Part shown: positions 17,065 through 24,943 of the stretch, piece after piece
Layout: the number at the start of each line of letters is the position of its first letter
How positions within the stretch are numbered: the first letter of the stretch is position 1
Assembly: GCF_900100665.1 (NCBI RefSeq)
Contig: NZ_FNCS01000013.1
Span: forward strand, 1 to 64,000
DNA length: 64,000 nucleotides
Origin: Pelagibacterium luteolum
GTDB lineage: Bacteria; Pseudomonadota; Alphaproteobacteria; Rhizobiales; Devosiaceae
Direction: 5' to 3'
The notes under the pieces: model-generated
Databases searched by the model: none
What the model saw: only the letters and a program-made list of their open reading frames with translations
Told to the model about the DNA's origin: nothing
Translations under genes and position numbers: made by a program

Positions 17065-17480
17065 TGGGCTTGTCGCTCGGACTGCTGATCGAGCTGGGTG
17101 TCGCCGTTTTGCTCGCGACGACAATCGGCTACTGCATCATGCTCAACAAGCGCATCAAGAATTTGCAGGCGGACCGTGCTGCGCTGCAGCAGATGATCGC
17201 CGATTTGATCCAGGCGACGACCATGGCCAATGGGGCGATCAAGGGTCTCAAGCAAACGGCGATCGAGGCGGATGAGCGCTTGAACCAGCGCCTCAACGAT
17301 GCGGAGCGCTTCGCCATCGAGTTGGCCAACCACGTCAATGCGGGGCAGGCGGTGATGGAGCGGATCGCCAAGATCACGCAGGCGGCGCGGTCGCAGGACA
17401 ATGGCGGCGAGCCAAAACGGGCCAGCGATGCGCTTCGCGCTCTCAACGATCACCAGCGCCGGCGGGAGAACGTTGCGTGA
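17061..17480 (+). CDS. DUF6468 flagellar-cluster membrane protein
   Basis: 139 aa. One N-terminal membrane helix (about 3-24, LGLLIELGVAVLLATTIGYC) is followed by a long coiled-coil-like cytoplasmic region (about 27-110) and a basic tail. The match to DUF6468, found beside fliM in many alphaproteobacterial flagellar clusters, is from memory of its length and layout. Function is unknown. It is translationally coupled to both fliM (ATGA) and motE (GTGA overlap at 17477-17480). Confidence 0.75.
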   Translation: MMGLSLGLLIELGVAVLLATTIGYCIMLNKRIKNLQADRAALQQMIADLIQATTMANGAIKGLKQTAIEADERLNQRLNDAERFAIELANHVNAGQAVMERIAKITQAARSQDNGGEPKRASDALRALNDHQRRRENVA

Positions 17481-18199
17481 GACAGATCAGGCTTCTGCCC
17501 GTCGTAGTTCTGGCGGCTAGCGCGCTTCTAATACTCAAGACCGTCGGGCTCGTAACCGGGGATGGCTATACGCCCGGCGTGCAGTCGGCGTTTGCTGCCG
17601 GGGATACGGCGGCGGCGGAAGCGCCTGCGCCCGAGCCTGCTACGGCAGAGGCTACCGGCGCGCCGGTCGATCCCGTCCAGGCAGCGGCGGATTCTCTTTT
17701 CGGGTCCGTTCCGGAAGCGGTCGAGGCGGCCGAAGGCGGCGCGACAGGAAGTGATACGGGAGAGATCGTGCTGCAGAGACTTGCCGAGCGGCGCGCGGAA
17801 CTCGATGCGTTTGCCCTTGAGCTGGAAAGCCGCATGAGCCTCGTTGAGGCCGCAGAATTGCGGATTGAGGAGCGGATGGCCGAGCTCAGCGCGCTCGAAG
17901 CGCAGATCAATGTCTCACTCGACGCGCAGGATGCTGCGGCGGAGGCTCAATTTGCAGCGGTTGTCGCGATGTATGAGAACATGCGGGCTGGTGATGCGGC
18001 GACGATCTTCAACGATCTCGATACGAGCGTGCTTGTCGCGGTTGGCAAGAAGATGAATCCGCGCAAGCTCGGGCCGATCATGGCTAATATGGTGCCCGCA
18101 CGGGCGCAGCAACTGACCGTACTGCTGGCGCAGACCGATGTGGCTACGCCCGCCCCCGTGCAGCAATCCGCGGATCTACCCCAGATCGTGGGGCAGTGA
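17477..18199 (+). CDS. motE: MotE-family periplasmic protein
   Basis: 240 aa from a GTG start that overlaps the upstream stop. There is an N-terminal export signal or anchor (about 6-23), an Ala/Pro/Glu-rich linker (40-75), a coiled coil (about 95-150), and a C-terminal MgtE-N-like region (YENMRAGDAATIFNDLDTSV … MNPRKLGPIMANM). In Sinorhizobium MotE is a chaperone for the periplasmic motility protein MotC. No recognisable motC is in this window; the large TPR protein next door occupies the position where a partner might be expected. Confidence 0.85.
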   Translation: MRQIRLLPVVVLAASALLILKTVGLVTGDGYTPGVQSAFAAGDTAAAEAPAPEPATAEATGAPVDPVQAAADSLFGSVPEAVEAAEGGATGSDTGEIVLQRLAERRAELDAFALELESRMSLVEAAELRIEERMAELSALEAQINVSLDAQDAAAEAQFAAVVAMYENMRAGDAATIFNDLDTSVLVAVGKKMNPRKLGPIMANMVPARAQQLTVLLAQTDVATPAPVQQSADLPQIVGQ

Positions 18200-18292
18200 T
18201 CCTGACATATTGCGGTTCAATCATCAGATTGCAGTAAGAGCATCTTAAGCGCTGCGCTCTAGTCTCTCGCAAGAGTTAGGGCGCAAGGCAGA

Positions 18293-21200
18293 ATGCTTTC
18301 AACCACCAAGAAACGTGGACGCTCAGTGTGCGGCGCCGCGAGAGCAATCTCGCTGGCCGTTTTGGCATGGGCTGTCGTTGTCGCTTTTTCCCACGGTGCT
18401 GCGGCGCAGGAACGGGTGGTGCTCGAGGCACTGCCGCAGGATGGCTATGCGCGGCTGATCCTTACCTTTCCCGAGCGAATGTCGTTGCCCGAGCATACGA
18501 TCAGCAGCGAAAACGGCGTGCTTGTCGTCGAGATGACCGACACGACCATGCGCGGCAGCCTGCCCGATGTGGGCGCGGTGCTGGGCAATTATCTTGCGAT
18601 CGCGCGGTTCGATCCAGACATGACGGCGTTGCGCATGGGGCTGCGGGGGCCGTTCCGGCTCAATACGATCGCCGCGGGTGAGCAGCTCTATATCGATCTC
18701 TTGCCATTGGATTGGGTCGGACTGCCGCCCGCGCTTCCGGACGACATCATAGCCAAGCTGGCCGATCGTGCCGAGGATGCCGCGCGCATCGCCGAGGAGC
18801 GGCGCCGCGCGGAAATGGTGGCCGAGTATAATCCCGTTGCCGATATCGCTGTTGGGACGCATCCGACGTTCTCGCGGGTCATCTTCGACTGGAATGTGGG
18901 CACTAAGGCCGAATTTACCCAGGACGGGCTCGCTGCCGCGATCAAATTCGATTGGCCGGTGCCGATCGATATCTATCCGTTGATATCGAACCTGCCGGTG
19001 CAGGTGGAGAGCGTCGAAAATGAAGTCGATGGAGGCGGCAGCACCATCAACTTGACGCTGGCCGAAGATGTCGACCTGCGGTTTTATGAGAACACTGCTT
19101 CGCAATTCATTCTCGATATCAACAATCCTGCCGCCGAGACCGGCGGAGTCGATATTCAGGCGTTGATCGCAGATGCGGAAGCGAACGGGGTGATCGAACC
19201 GCTTGCCGACGAGGACGAAGCCGCCGTGGCGGTCGATGTGCCGGATGTAATCGTCCCGCGTGTGAGTTCGGTGGGACAGACGGTCCGCGTCGTCTTTCCG
19301 TTTCACACAGCGACGGCTTCGGCGGTGTTTCGACGCGGAGATACGGTGTGGATGCTGTTTGACAGCACCATTCCGATCGCCGAGCCGGATGCGGCGGCGG
19401 GGTCGATCTTTGATGGTCTGGTCACCGATTTCAGCGTGCAGGCGGCGGGTGCGTCGCAAGTGGTGCGGATGGATTTGAGCCAGGACCGCCTGGCGACCAT
19501 CGGCTCGGAGGGCATGGCCTGGGTGCTTTCGCTCGGCGACACGCTGTTGAGCGCCACCGAGCCGGTGTCGCTCAATCGGCGGCGCGACAGTGCAGGGTTT
19601 TACGAAATGATGGCTGACCTCGGGCAGCCCTCCAAGGTGCATCAGCTGCGTGACCCTGTGGTGGGTGATGTTCTGGACGTCGTTACCGTATTTCCGCCGG
19701 CGCGCGGTGTGGTGCGGGATTTTCAGTATGTCGATTTCTCGGCACCGCGTTCCATCCACGGGCTGGTGATCAAGCCGCATCATCAGGGGGTGGGAGTCCG
19801 CATCGAGGATCGGCTGGCGGTGATTTCCGGCGCCACCGGGCTGACCTTGTCTGATGCCCAGACAGTGCGGTTCCGCATGCCCGAGGGTGGGAGTGACAGT
19901 GCGCTCGACCTCGCATCGCTCAATACGCCCAATCCACTCCACTTTGCGGAGCGCAAGAACGCGCTCGTCCACCGGACGGCGACGACGGAAGGGCGTGAGC
20001 TCGACCGGGCACGGCTGGAGCTGGCGCAGTTTTATCTCGGCAATGGGCTGGCACAGGAGGCCATCGGCATTCTCGAAGTTATGCGCCGCGAATTGCGTCA
20101 GGAAGGGCTCGACATCGAGCTGAACGCGACGCTGGGCGCTGCGAGTGCTTTGGCGGGCCGGGTGGACGAGGCGCTTGCGATCCTCAACTCGGACGATATG
20201 CGCGACGAAGCCGACGCCATGATCTGGCGGACCATTGTGCGGGCGGAATCGGGACGGGACTATGCCGCTGCTCGGCTCGACGCGATGGGCGCCGAGAGTG
20301 CGGTCGCTGAGTATCCGAGCTGGGTCCGGTCACGATTCCTGCTGGCCGCGGCACGGGCGGCGGTGATGCACGGCGATGCCGAATTTGCGAACAAGATGCT
20401 CAACACGCTCGAACTCTCGACGCTGACCCGAGACCAGATGGCGTTCTATGAACTGTTCGGCGGCATGGTCGACAAGCTCAATGGGCATTCGGCCGAAGCT
20501 TTGGAAAGTTTTGGGCGCGTGATCGCAGCCGATAGGCGTCCGACAACGGCCGAGGCCGTGCTGCGGACGATCGAGTTGCTGGACGAGATGGATCGCCTCG
20601 ATCTCGATCGCGCCATCTCGACACTTTCGGTTCAGGCCACCATCTGGCGCGGTGGGCCGCTTGAACTGGAGATGACGTCCAAGCTTGCCGACCTCATGTA
20701 CCGCAATTCAGATTTTCGCGATGCGTTCGTGCTGACCCATGACGTTGCGGCGCTGCACGCGGACTCGCCGGTGCTCGACGGGATGGTGGATAGGGCCCGG
20801 ACAGAATTTGCGGGGCTTTATCTCGATGGCAAGGCCGATGCGCTCGAACCCATCGAAGCGCTCAGCATCTATTATGATTATCGACAGTTGACGCCTCCGG
20901 GGACGGATGGGGACGTGATGATCCGCAATCTGGCCCAGCGGCTGATCAAGGTCGACCTGCTCGCTCAGGCCGCCGATCTGCTGGAGTATCAAGTGGACAA
21001 CCGGCTTGAAGGCGCGGCCCGGGCACAGGTCGCTGCAGATCTTGCCGTGGTCCATATCGCCAACCACGATCCGAGTTCGGCGCTGCGGGTGATCAACGCA
21101 ACGCGGCTGGCCGGATTGCCGCCCGGGCTGGAGCGCCAACGTCGGGTCCTTGAGGCGAGCGCGCTGATCAATGCCGGGCGGCAGGAACTGGCGCTGGATA

Positions 21201-21661
21201 TGCTTTCGAGCCTGACCGGACGCGATGCCGAGCTATTGCGTATCGATGCGCTTTGGCAGGCGCGGCGCTATCGCGAGGCCAGCGAGCGGATCGAAATGCT
21301 CTATGCGACCGATGCCGATGCCGGGGCTCTGAGCCCGATGGGGCGGACCAATATCGTCAAGGCCGCGGTGGGGTATGTTCTGGCCAACGACGCAATCGGG
21401 ATCACGCGGCTGCGCAGCCGGTTTTCGGACGCCATGGCGGATGCACCGGAATGGCCGATGTTCGCTCTGGTCACCGAAGATATGGACGCGACAGGCGTGG
21501 ATTTCCGGGACGTGGCGCGGAAGGTCGCCAATACCGACGCCATCAACGGCTTTCTCAATGCGTATCGCGAGATTTATGCCGGTGAGAATGCACTGACGCC
21601 GCTGAGGGCTGCGCCGCAGCAGGTCGCGAGCGTCGGAGCGGGTGCGGGCGCGCCGGGGTAG
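18293..21661 (+). CDS. giant periplasmic TPR protein of the flagellar cluster
   Basis: 1122 aa. Residues about 18-41 are a signal peptide (AVVVAFSHGAAAQ then E). The next 500 or so residues are beta-rich and contain at least three similar segments (around 42-140, 170-265 and 315-400) that resemble AMIN-type beta modules. From about 560 to 1090 the protein is helical with TPR-like repeats (LAQFYLGNGLAQEAIGILEV; ALRVINATRLAGLPPG). It has 93 bp to motE on the same strand. I know of long TPR proteins in this place in related genomes but of no defined function. A role in holding stator or ring proteins in the periplasm, near MotE, is inference. Nothing suggests transfer. Confidence 0.85.
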   Translation: MLSTTKKRGRSVCGAARAISLAVLAWAVVVAFSHGAAAQERVVLEALPQDGYARLILTFPERMSLPEHTISSENGVLVVEMTDTTMRGSLPDVGAVLGNYLAIARFDPDMTALRMGLRGPFRLNTIAAGEQLYIDLLPLDWVGLPPALPDDIIAKLADRAEDAARIAEERRRAEMVAEYNPVADIAVGTHPTFSRVIFDWNVGTKAEFTQDGLAAAIKFDWPVPIDIYPLISNLPVQVESVENEVDGGGSTINLTLAEDVDLRFYENTASQFILDINNPAAETGGVDIQALIADAEANGVIEPLADEDEAAVAVDVPDVIVPRVSSVGQTVRVVFPFHTATASAVFRRGDTVWMLFDSTIPIAEPDAAAGSIFDGLVTDFSVQAAGASQVVRMDLSQDRLATIGSEGMAWVLSLGDTLLSATEPVSLNRRRDSAGFYEMMADLGQPSKVHQLRDPVVGDVLDVVTVFPPARGVVRDFQYVDFSAPRSIHGLVIKPHHQGVGVRIEDRLAVISGATGLTLSDAQTVRFRMPEGGSDSALDLASLNTPNPLHFAERKNALVHRTATTEGRELDRARLELAQFYLGNGLAQEAIGILEVMRRELRQEGLDIELNATLGAASALAGRVDEALAILNSDDMRDEADAMIWRTIVRAESGRDYAAARLDAMGAESAVAEYPSWVRSRFLLAAARAAVMHGDAEFANKMLNTLELSTLTRDQMAFYELFGGMVDKLNGHSAEALESFGRVIAADRRPTTAEAVLRTIELLDEMDRLDLDRAISTLSVQATIWRGGPLELEMTSKLADLMYRNSDFRDAFVLTHDVAALHADSPVLDGMVDRARTEFAGLYLDGKADALEPIEALSIYYDYRQLTPPGTDGDVMIRNLAQRLIKVDLLAQAADLLEYQVDNRLEGAARAQVAADLAVVHIANHDPSSALRVINATRLAGLPPGLERQRRVLEASALINAGRQELALDMLSSLTGRDAELLRIDALWQARRYREASERIEMLYATDADAGALSPMGRTNIVKAAVGYVLANDAIGITRLRSRFSDAMADAPEWPMFALVTEDMDATGVDFRDVARKVANTDAINGFLNAYREIYAGENALTPLRAAPQQVASVGAGAGAPG

Positions 21662-21699
21662 GCGAGAGATCGTCGTTCTCGACCAGAAATGATTTCGGA

Positions 21700-21735
21700 G
21701 CATACTGGGTCCAGGCGTAGGGCCGGGATGACGAT
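21700..21735. repeat. degenerate REP-like palindrome
   Basis: The string actgggtccaggcgtagggc followed by gggatgacg resembles the unit at 7582-7618 with several changes. It lies between the convergent TPR gene and fliP. Confidence 0.35.
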
Positions 21736-21758
21736 GGTGGGTAGGGCCTAGGCTCTGC

Positions 21759-22586
21759 TCAGCCCGTGAAACTTCGTATCAGGGACCCGGCGACGAGGTG
21801 CCAGCCGTCGACGAGGACGAAGAAGATCAGCTTGAACGGGAGGGAGATGATGACTGGCGGCAGCATCATCATGCCCATGCTCATCAGCACGGAGGCCACG
21901 ACCATGTCGATGACAACGAAGGGCAGGAACAGGAGAAACCCGATTTCGAAGGCGCGGCGCAGTTCCGAGATCATGAATGCGGGGACGAGAATACGCAGTT
22001 CGATCTCTTCGGGGGTTTCGGGCGCCGGGGTTTCGGTCAAATCCATGAACAGCATCAGGTCACGCTCACGGACGTGGTTGAGCATGAACTCATGGAAGGG
22101 GCCCGAGCTGATTTCCAGGGCTTCGGTGATCTCGACCTCGCCTTCGATCAACGGCACGATACCCTGCTCGTAGGCGGACTGGAGCGTGGGGGCCATGATG
22201 AAGGCGGTGAGGAACAGCGCCAGCGAGATCATCACCGAGTTGGGCGGCGCGGTCTGCAGGCCAATGGCGGTGCGCAGGAGCGAGAGCACCACGACGATGC
22301 GGGTGAAGCTCGTCACCATCACGAGGATCGACGGCGCGAGGGCGAGGATGGTGATGAGCGCGATGATCTGGATCGCGCGCTCGGTCAGCGTCGTCTCGTC
22401 GCCGAAATCTATGGAAATGTCTTGCGCGAAGCCCGCCTGAGCGCTCAGCAGTAGTGCGGTTGCGGCGAGGGCGACGCAGGCAAGTGCTTTCGCGCCGGAA
22501 CGATTGTGCCGGCGCGGCGCGATGTCAGATCTTGTTCGGGCCGTGGTCAGAGTATTCGCGTTCCCTGGGCTCAATGGTCGGCTCAT
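21759..22586 (-). CDS. fliP: flagellar export apparatus protein FliP
   Basis: The body is typical: cleavable signal (ALACVALAATALLLSAQAGFAQ), four membrane helices, and FTRIVVVLSLLRTAIGLQTA and LSLPFK-type motifs. It is a core component of the type III export gate with FliQ and FliR. The start is uncertain. The nearest in-frame ATG is 22586, which overlaps the end of fliO by 62 bp and adds about 30 basic residues before the signal. No closer ATG, GTG or TTG in frame gives a better start. Confidence 0.93.
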   Translation of the reverse strand: MSRPLSPGNANTLTTARTRSDIAPRRHNRSGAKALACVALAATALLLSAQAGFAQDISIDFGDETTLTERAIQIIALITILALAPSILVMVTSFTRIVVVLSLLRTAIGLQTAPPNSVMISLALFLTAFIMAPTLQSAYEQGIVPLIEGEVEITEALEISSGPFHEFMLNHVRERDLMLFMDLTETPAPETPEEIELRILVPAFMISELRRAFEIGFLLFLPFVVIDMVVASVLMSMGMMMLPPVIISLPFKLIFFVLVDGWHLVAGSLIRSFTG

Positions 22587-23115
22587 GGTCCACGGTAGTG
22601 GAAGCCGACATGGCAACGCTTTTAGCTGAGTCGGTCGAAAGCCGGCCCGGTTTGTCGGGATTTCCACCGTCCAGTTTGGGCTCGCTTTCGACCGGCCGCA
22701 GCAGGCCGGTGTGGCGCAGCGATTTCGACGCTGGCTGCGAAGGGGTGGCAGGCGCGGGCGCAGGGGTGGGCTCAGGGGCCGGGGCTGTCGTCTGGCGACG
22801 ACGCGGCGCGCGCTGGGCGACTTCAACGGGAGCTTCGAAGCCTGACTCGACCACAAGATCATTGGGGCCACCGATGACGATCAGGTGTTCCGCATCGTCG
22901 CGACGGATGATCACGGCCTGACGCTTGTTGTCGATGGCGATCGAGTCGATCACCATCAGGCGCCTGTTGCGGCCACGCCCGACATTGCGGGTGGCATCGC
23001 CCACGAGCTTGACCAGCCAGACGGCCAGAACGATCAGCACGATGACGATAGCCAGTGCGATGGCTACGGTAACGAAGTTTGTTTCACCGCCGAACAGGCT
23101 GGTCAGAAATTGCAC
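22525..23115 (-). CDS. fliO: flagellar biosynthetic protein FliO
   Basis: 196 aa. One N-terminal membrane helix (about 15-38, VTVAIALAIVIVLIVLAVWL) is followed by the FliO cytoplasmic domain (RRLMVIDSIAIDNKRQAVIIR, DDAEHLIVIGG) and a Pro/Ala-rich tail. It stabilises FliP during export-gate assembly. It heads the fliO-fliP pair, divergent from flgB. Its last 62 bp overlap the best available fliP start. Confidence 0.9.
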   Translation of the reverse strand: MQFLTSLFGGETNFVTVAIALAIVIVLIVLAVWLVKLVGDATRNVGRGRNRRLMVIDSIAIDNKRQAVIIRRDDAEHLIVIGGPNDLVVESGFEAPVEVAQRAPRRRQTTAPAPEPTPAPAPATPSQPASKSLRHTGLLRPVESEPKLDGGNPDKPGRLSTDSAKSVAMSASTTVDHEPTIEPREREYSDHGPNKI

Positions 23116-23185
23116 GGATGCGCTCCTTGGAGGTCGACTGGGAGGTCGGTCGTTTCAGCGAACACATAACGATATGCCCGCAATG

Positions 23186-23297
23186 GGGCAAGACTTGCCT
23201 AGCATACGCGCGCGTACGGCCAAAATTGGGACGGTTAGGCGGGGCCGTGGCGTAAAAATTAACGCGGCGTTAACCATGGGGTGGGCAGAATTTGCCG
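23186..23297. promoter_or_regulatory. divergent fliO/flgB control region: CtrA box with flanking palindromes
   Basis: Near-palindrome GGGCAAGACTTGCCT is at 23186-23200, a perfect TTAA-N7-TTAA CtrA box at 23259-23273, and palindrome GGGCAGAATTTGCCG at 23283-23297, 34 bp before the flgB start. The order box-then-palindrome on the rightward side repeats that seen before fliX. Confidence 0.65.
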
Positions 23298-23331
23298 AGC
23301 TTGAAGATTTAACCGGGAATCGCTGCGCAAC

Positions 23332-23736
23332 ATGGCCATTGGCGACCTGCCCATATTTGCCGCCCTCAAGGACAAGATGCAATGGCATCAGACTCGGCAG
23401 TCGCTGTTGTCCGAGAACGTCGCCAATGCCGAAACACCGGGCTATCGCGGTCGCGACCTGTCGGCGTTCAGGGTCGAGGACGTTCAGCGGCGGTCCGGCG
23501 CGATGGTCACCACAGCGGCGACCAATGCGCGGCATTTTTCGGTCGGTGGAGATCCCAGCCGCGCCATGGGCGCTCGCACCATGAACAGTTTCGAGGTCAT
23601 GCCCGAAGGCAATGGCGTGACGCTCGAGGAAGAGATGATGAAGGTCACGACCAACCAGATGGACTACCAGGCTGTGACCACACTTTACACACGCTCGATG
23701 CGACTGATGCGTATCGCACTCGGCAAGCAAGGCTAG
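23332..23736 (+). CDS. flgB: flagellar rod protein FlgB
   Basis: 134 aa, the usual size. The start MAIGDLPIFAALKDKMQWHQ leads into the rod motif SENVANAETPGYRGRDL (about 25-41), and the C-terminal helix ends TTLYTRSMRLMRIALGK. It forms the proximal rod. First gene of flgB-flgC-fliE, eight bases ahead of flgC. Confidence 0.96.
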   Translation: MAIGDLPIFAALKDKMQWHQTRQSLLSENVANAETPGYRGRDLSAFRVEDVQRRSGAMVTTAATNARHFSVGGDPSRAMGARTMNSFEVMPEGNGVTLEEEMMKVTTNQMDYQAVTTLYTRSMRLMRIALGKQG

Positions 23737-23744
23737 GGCTCGCG

Positions 23745-24158
23745 ATGAATGATTTCATGACGTCGATCAAGATCGCCGGGTCGGGGCTCAACGCCCAGAC
23801 GGCGCGGATGCGGGTGATCGCGGAGAATATGGCCAATGCGGATTCTGCCGGCACAACGCCGGGCGAGGATCCTTATCGGCGCAAGGTCCCGACGTTTCAC
23901 GCCATGCTCAATCGCGAACTGGGCGGCTATGAAGTGGCTGTTGGTCATCTGGCCACGGATATGAGCGATTTTTCATCGCGCTTTGAGCCGGGCCATCCGG
24001 CGGCCGACGAGAATGGGTATGTCAAATATCCCAACGTCAACACGCTGATCGAGACAATGGACATGCGCGAGGCCCAGCGCACTTATGAAGCCAATCTCAA
24101 CGTCGTGACAGTCTCGCGTCAGATGCTGGGGCGGACCCTGGATATCCTGCGCGGATAG
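23745..24158 (+). CDS. flgC: flagellar rod protein FlgC
   Basis: The ATG at 23745 gives 137 aa. Rod motif AENMANADSAGTTPGEDPYR is at about 28-47 and the FlgC C-terminus (NLNVVTVSRQMLGRTLDILRG) is intact. The gene for FliE follows after 10 bp. It joins FlgB and FlgF in the proximal rod. Confidence 0.96.
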   Translation: MNDFMTSIKIAGSGLNAQTARMRVIAENMANADSAGTTPGEDPYRRKVPTFHAMLNRELGGYEVAVGHLATDMSDFSSRFEPGHPAADENGYVKYPNVNTLIETMDMREAQRTYEANLNVVTVSRQMLGRTLDILRG

Positions 24159-24168
24159 GATCGAATAA

Positions 24169-24492
24169 ATGAGCACTCCATTCAATGCAGCGACCGCAGC
24201 CTATGGCAATGTCTCGCGCCTGATTTCCGATCAGGCATCGGGAAAGATGCCGAACCCGGCAGCCGAGGCAGGTGGCGCCAATTTCGGCCAGATGCTGGCT
24301 GAGCAAATCAACTCCGTCGCCGAAGCCGGTCGACAGTCGGACCAGCTTGGGATCGACATGGTCAACGGCAAGGCAAACGTCATCGACGTCGTAACAGCCC
24401 TGGCCGAAACGGAATCGGCGATGGAGACCATGGTTACCGTCCGAGACCGCGTAATCTCCGCCTACGAAGAAATCATGCGTATGCCAATTTGA
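24169..24492 (+). CDS. fliE: flagellar hook-basal body protein FliE
   Basis: 107 aa with the FliE pattern (NFGQMLAEQINSVAEAGRQS, then VIDVVTALAETESAMETMV and RDRVISAYEEIMRMPI). It adapts the MS-ring to the rod. Its stop codon is the first part of the composite palindrome at 24491-24607. Confidence 0.95.
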   Translation: MSTPFNAATAAYGNVSRLISDQASGKMPNPAAEAGGANFGQMLAEQINSVAEAGRQSDQLGIDMVNGKANVIDVVTALAETESAMETMVTVRDRVISAYEEIMRMPI

Positions 24493-24607
24493 ATGGGTGA
24501 GGGCGGGCTGCAAATGGCGGCCGCCTGCGCTCCGGTGCTCACGTACTTTTTGTACGCTCCGCTCCGGTGCTCGTCGGCCACCATTTTCGCTCCACCCTGA
24601 CCCATTC
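24491..24607. repeat. 117-bp composite palindrome between fliE and fliQ
   Basis: Outer arms of 34 bp (24491-24524 and 24574-24607, both ending in GAATGGGT when read inward, with about seven mismatches) enclose a direct repeat GCTCCGGTGCTC (24529-24540, 24561-24572) and a central CGTAC-TTTTT-GTACG (24542-24556). The two halves are equal in length about the centre at 24549. A further GAATGGGTGG begins at 24621. It could be a mobile palindromic element, a terminator of flgBC-fliE, or both. Confidence 0.8.
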
Positions 24608-24634
24608 ACCACATCACACGGAATGGGTGGTCGT

Positions 24635-24649
24635 GTAAGCTGTCGTTAA
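24635..24649 (+). promoter_or_regulatory. CtrA-like box before fliQ
   Basis: GTAA-N7-TTAA matches seven of eight CtrA consensus bases and ends 25 bp before the fliQ start. It could give fliQ-fliR-flhB its own promoter, which the palindrome upstream would otherwise separate from flgB. No GGCA-N5-TGCC palindrome is nearby. Confidence 0.45.
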
Positions 24650-24674
24650 CGAATCGCGGCGGAGCCATTCGCGC

Positions 24675-24941
24675 ATGACCGGGGCAGAAACGCTCGACAT
24701 TGCCACATCGGGCATCTGGACGCTGATCATCATTTCGGCGCCGATGATGATCGTCGGGCTCGTGGTCGGGGTGATCATTGCGCTGTTTCAGGCGCTGACG
24801 CAGATCCAGGAAATGACGCTGGTCTTTGTCCCCAAGATTATCGCGATCTTTCTCACCATGCTTTTGACGCTGCCCTTTATGGGAGCGACGATGGCGACCT
24901 ACATGAACCAGATCGTCGACATGATCATAACGGGCGGGTAG
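24675..24941 (+). CDS. fliQ: flagellar export apparatus protein FliQ
   Basis: 88 aa, two membrane helices (about 14-38 and 54-78) around ALFQALTQIQEMTLVFVPKI, the diagnostic loop. It is part of the FliP-FliQ-FliR export gate. CGGAG precedes the ATG. The next gene, fliR, starts two bases after the stop. Confidence 0.97.
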   Translation: MTGAETLDIATSGIWTLIIISAPMMIVGLVVGVIIALFQALTQIQEMTLVFVPKIIAIFLTMLLTLPFMGATMATYMNQIVDMIITGG

Positions 24942-24943
24942 CG

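Noticed and set aside
18323-19972. 549-codon open frame on the minus strand
   Set aside because: Antisense shadow of the TPR gene; composition is rich in Arg and His as expected from reversed GC-rich codons, with no domain or ribosome site.
24491-24607. CRISPR-like repeat
   Set aside because: The repeated 12-mer occurs only twice within a palindrome and there are no spacers or cas genes.
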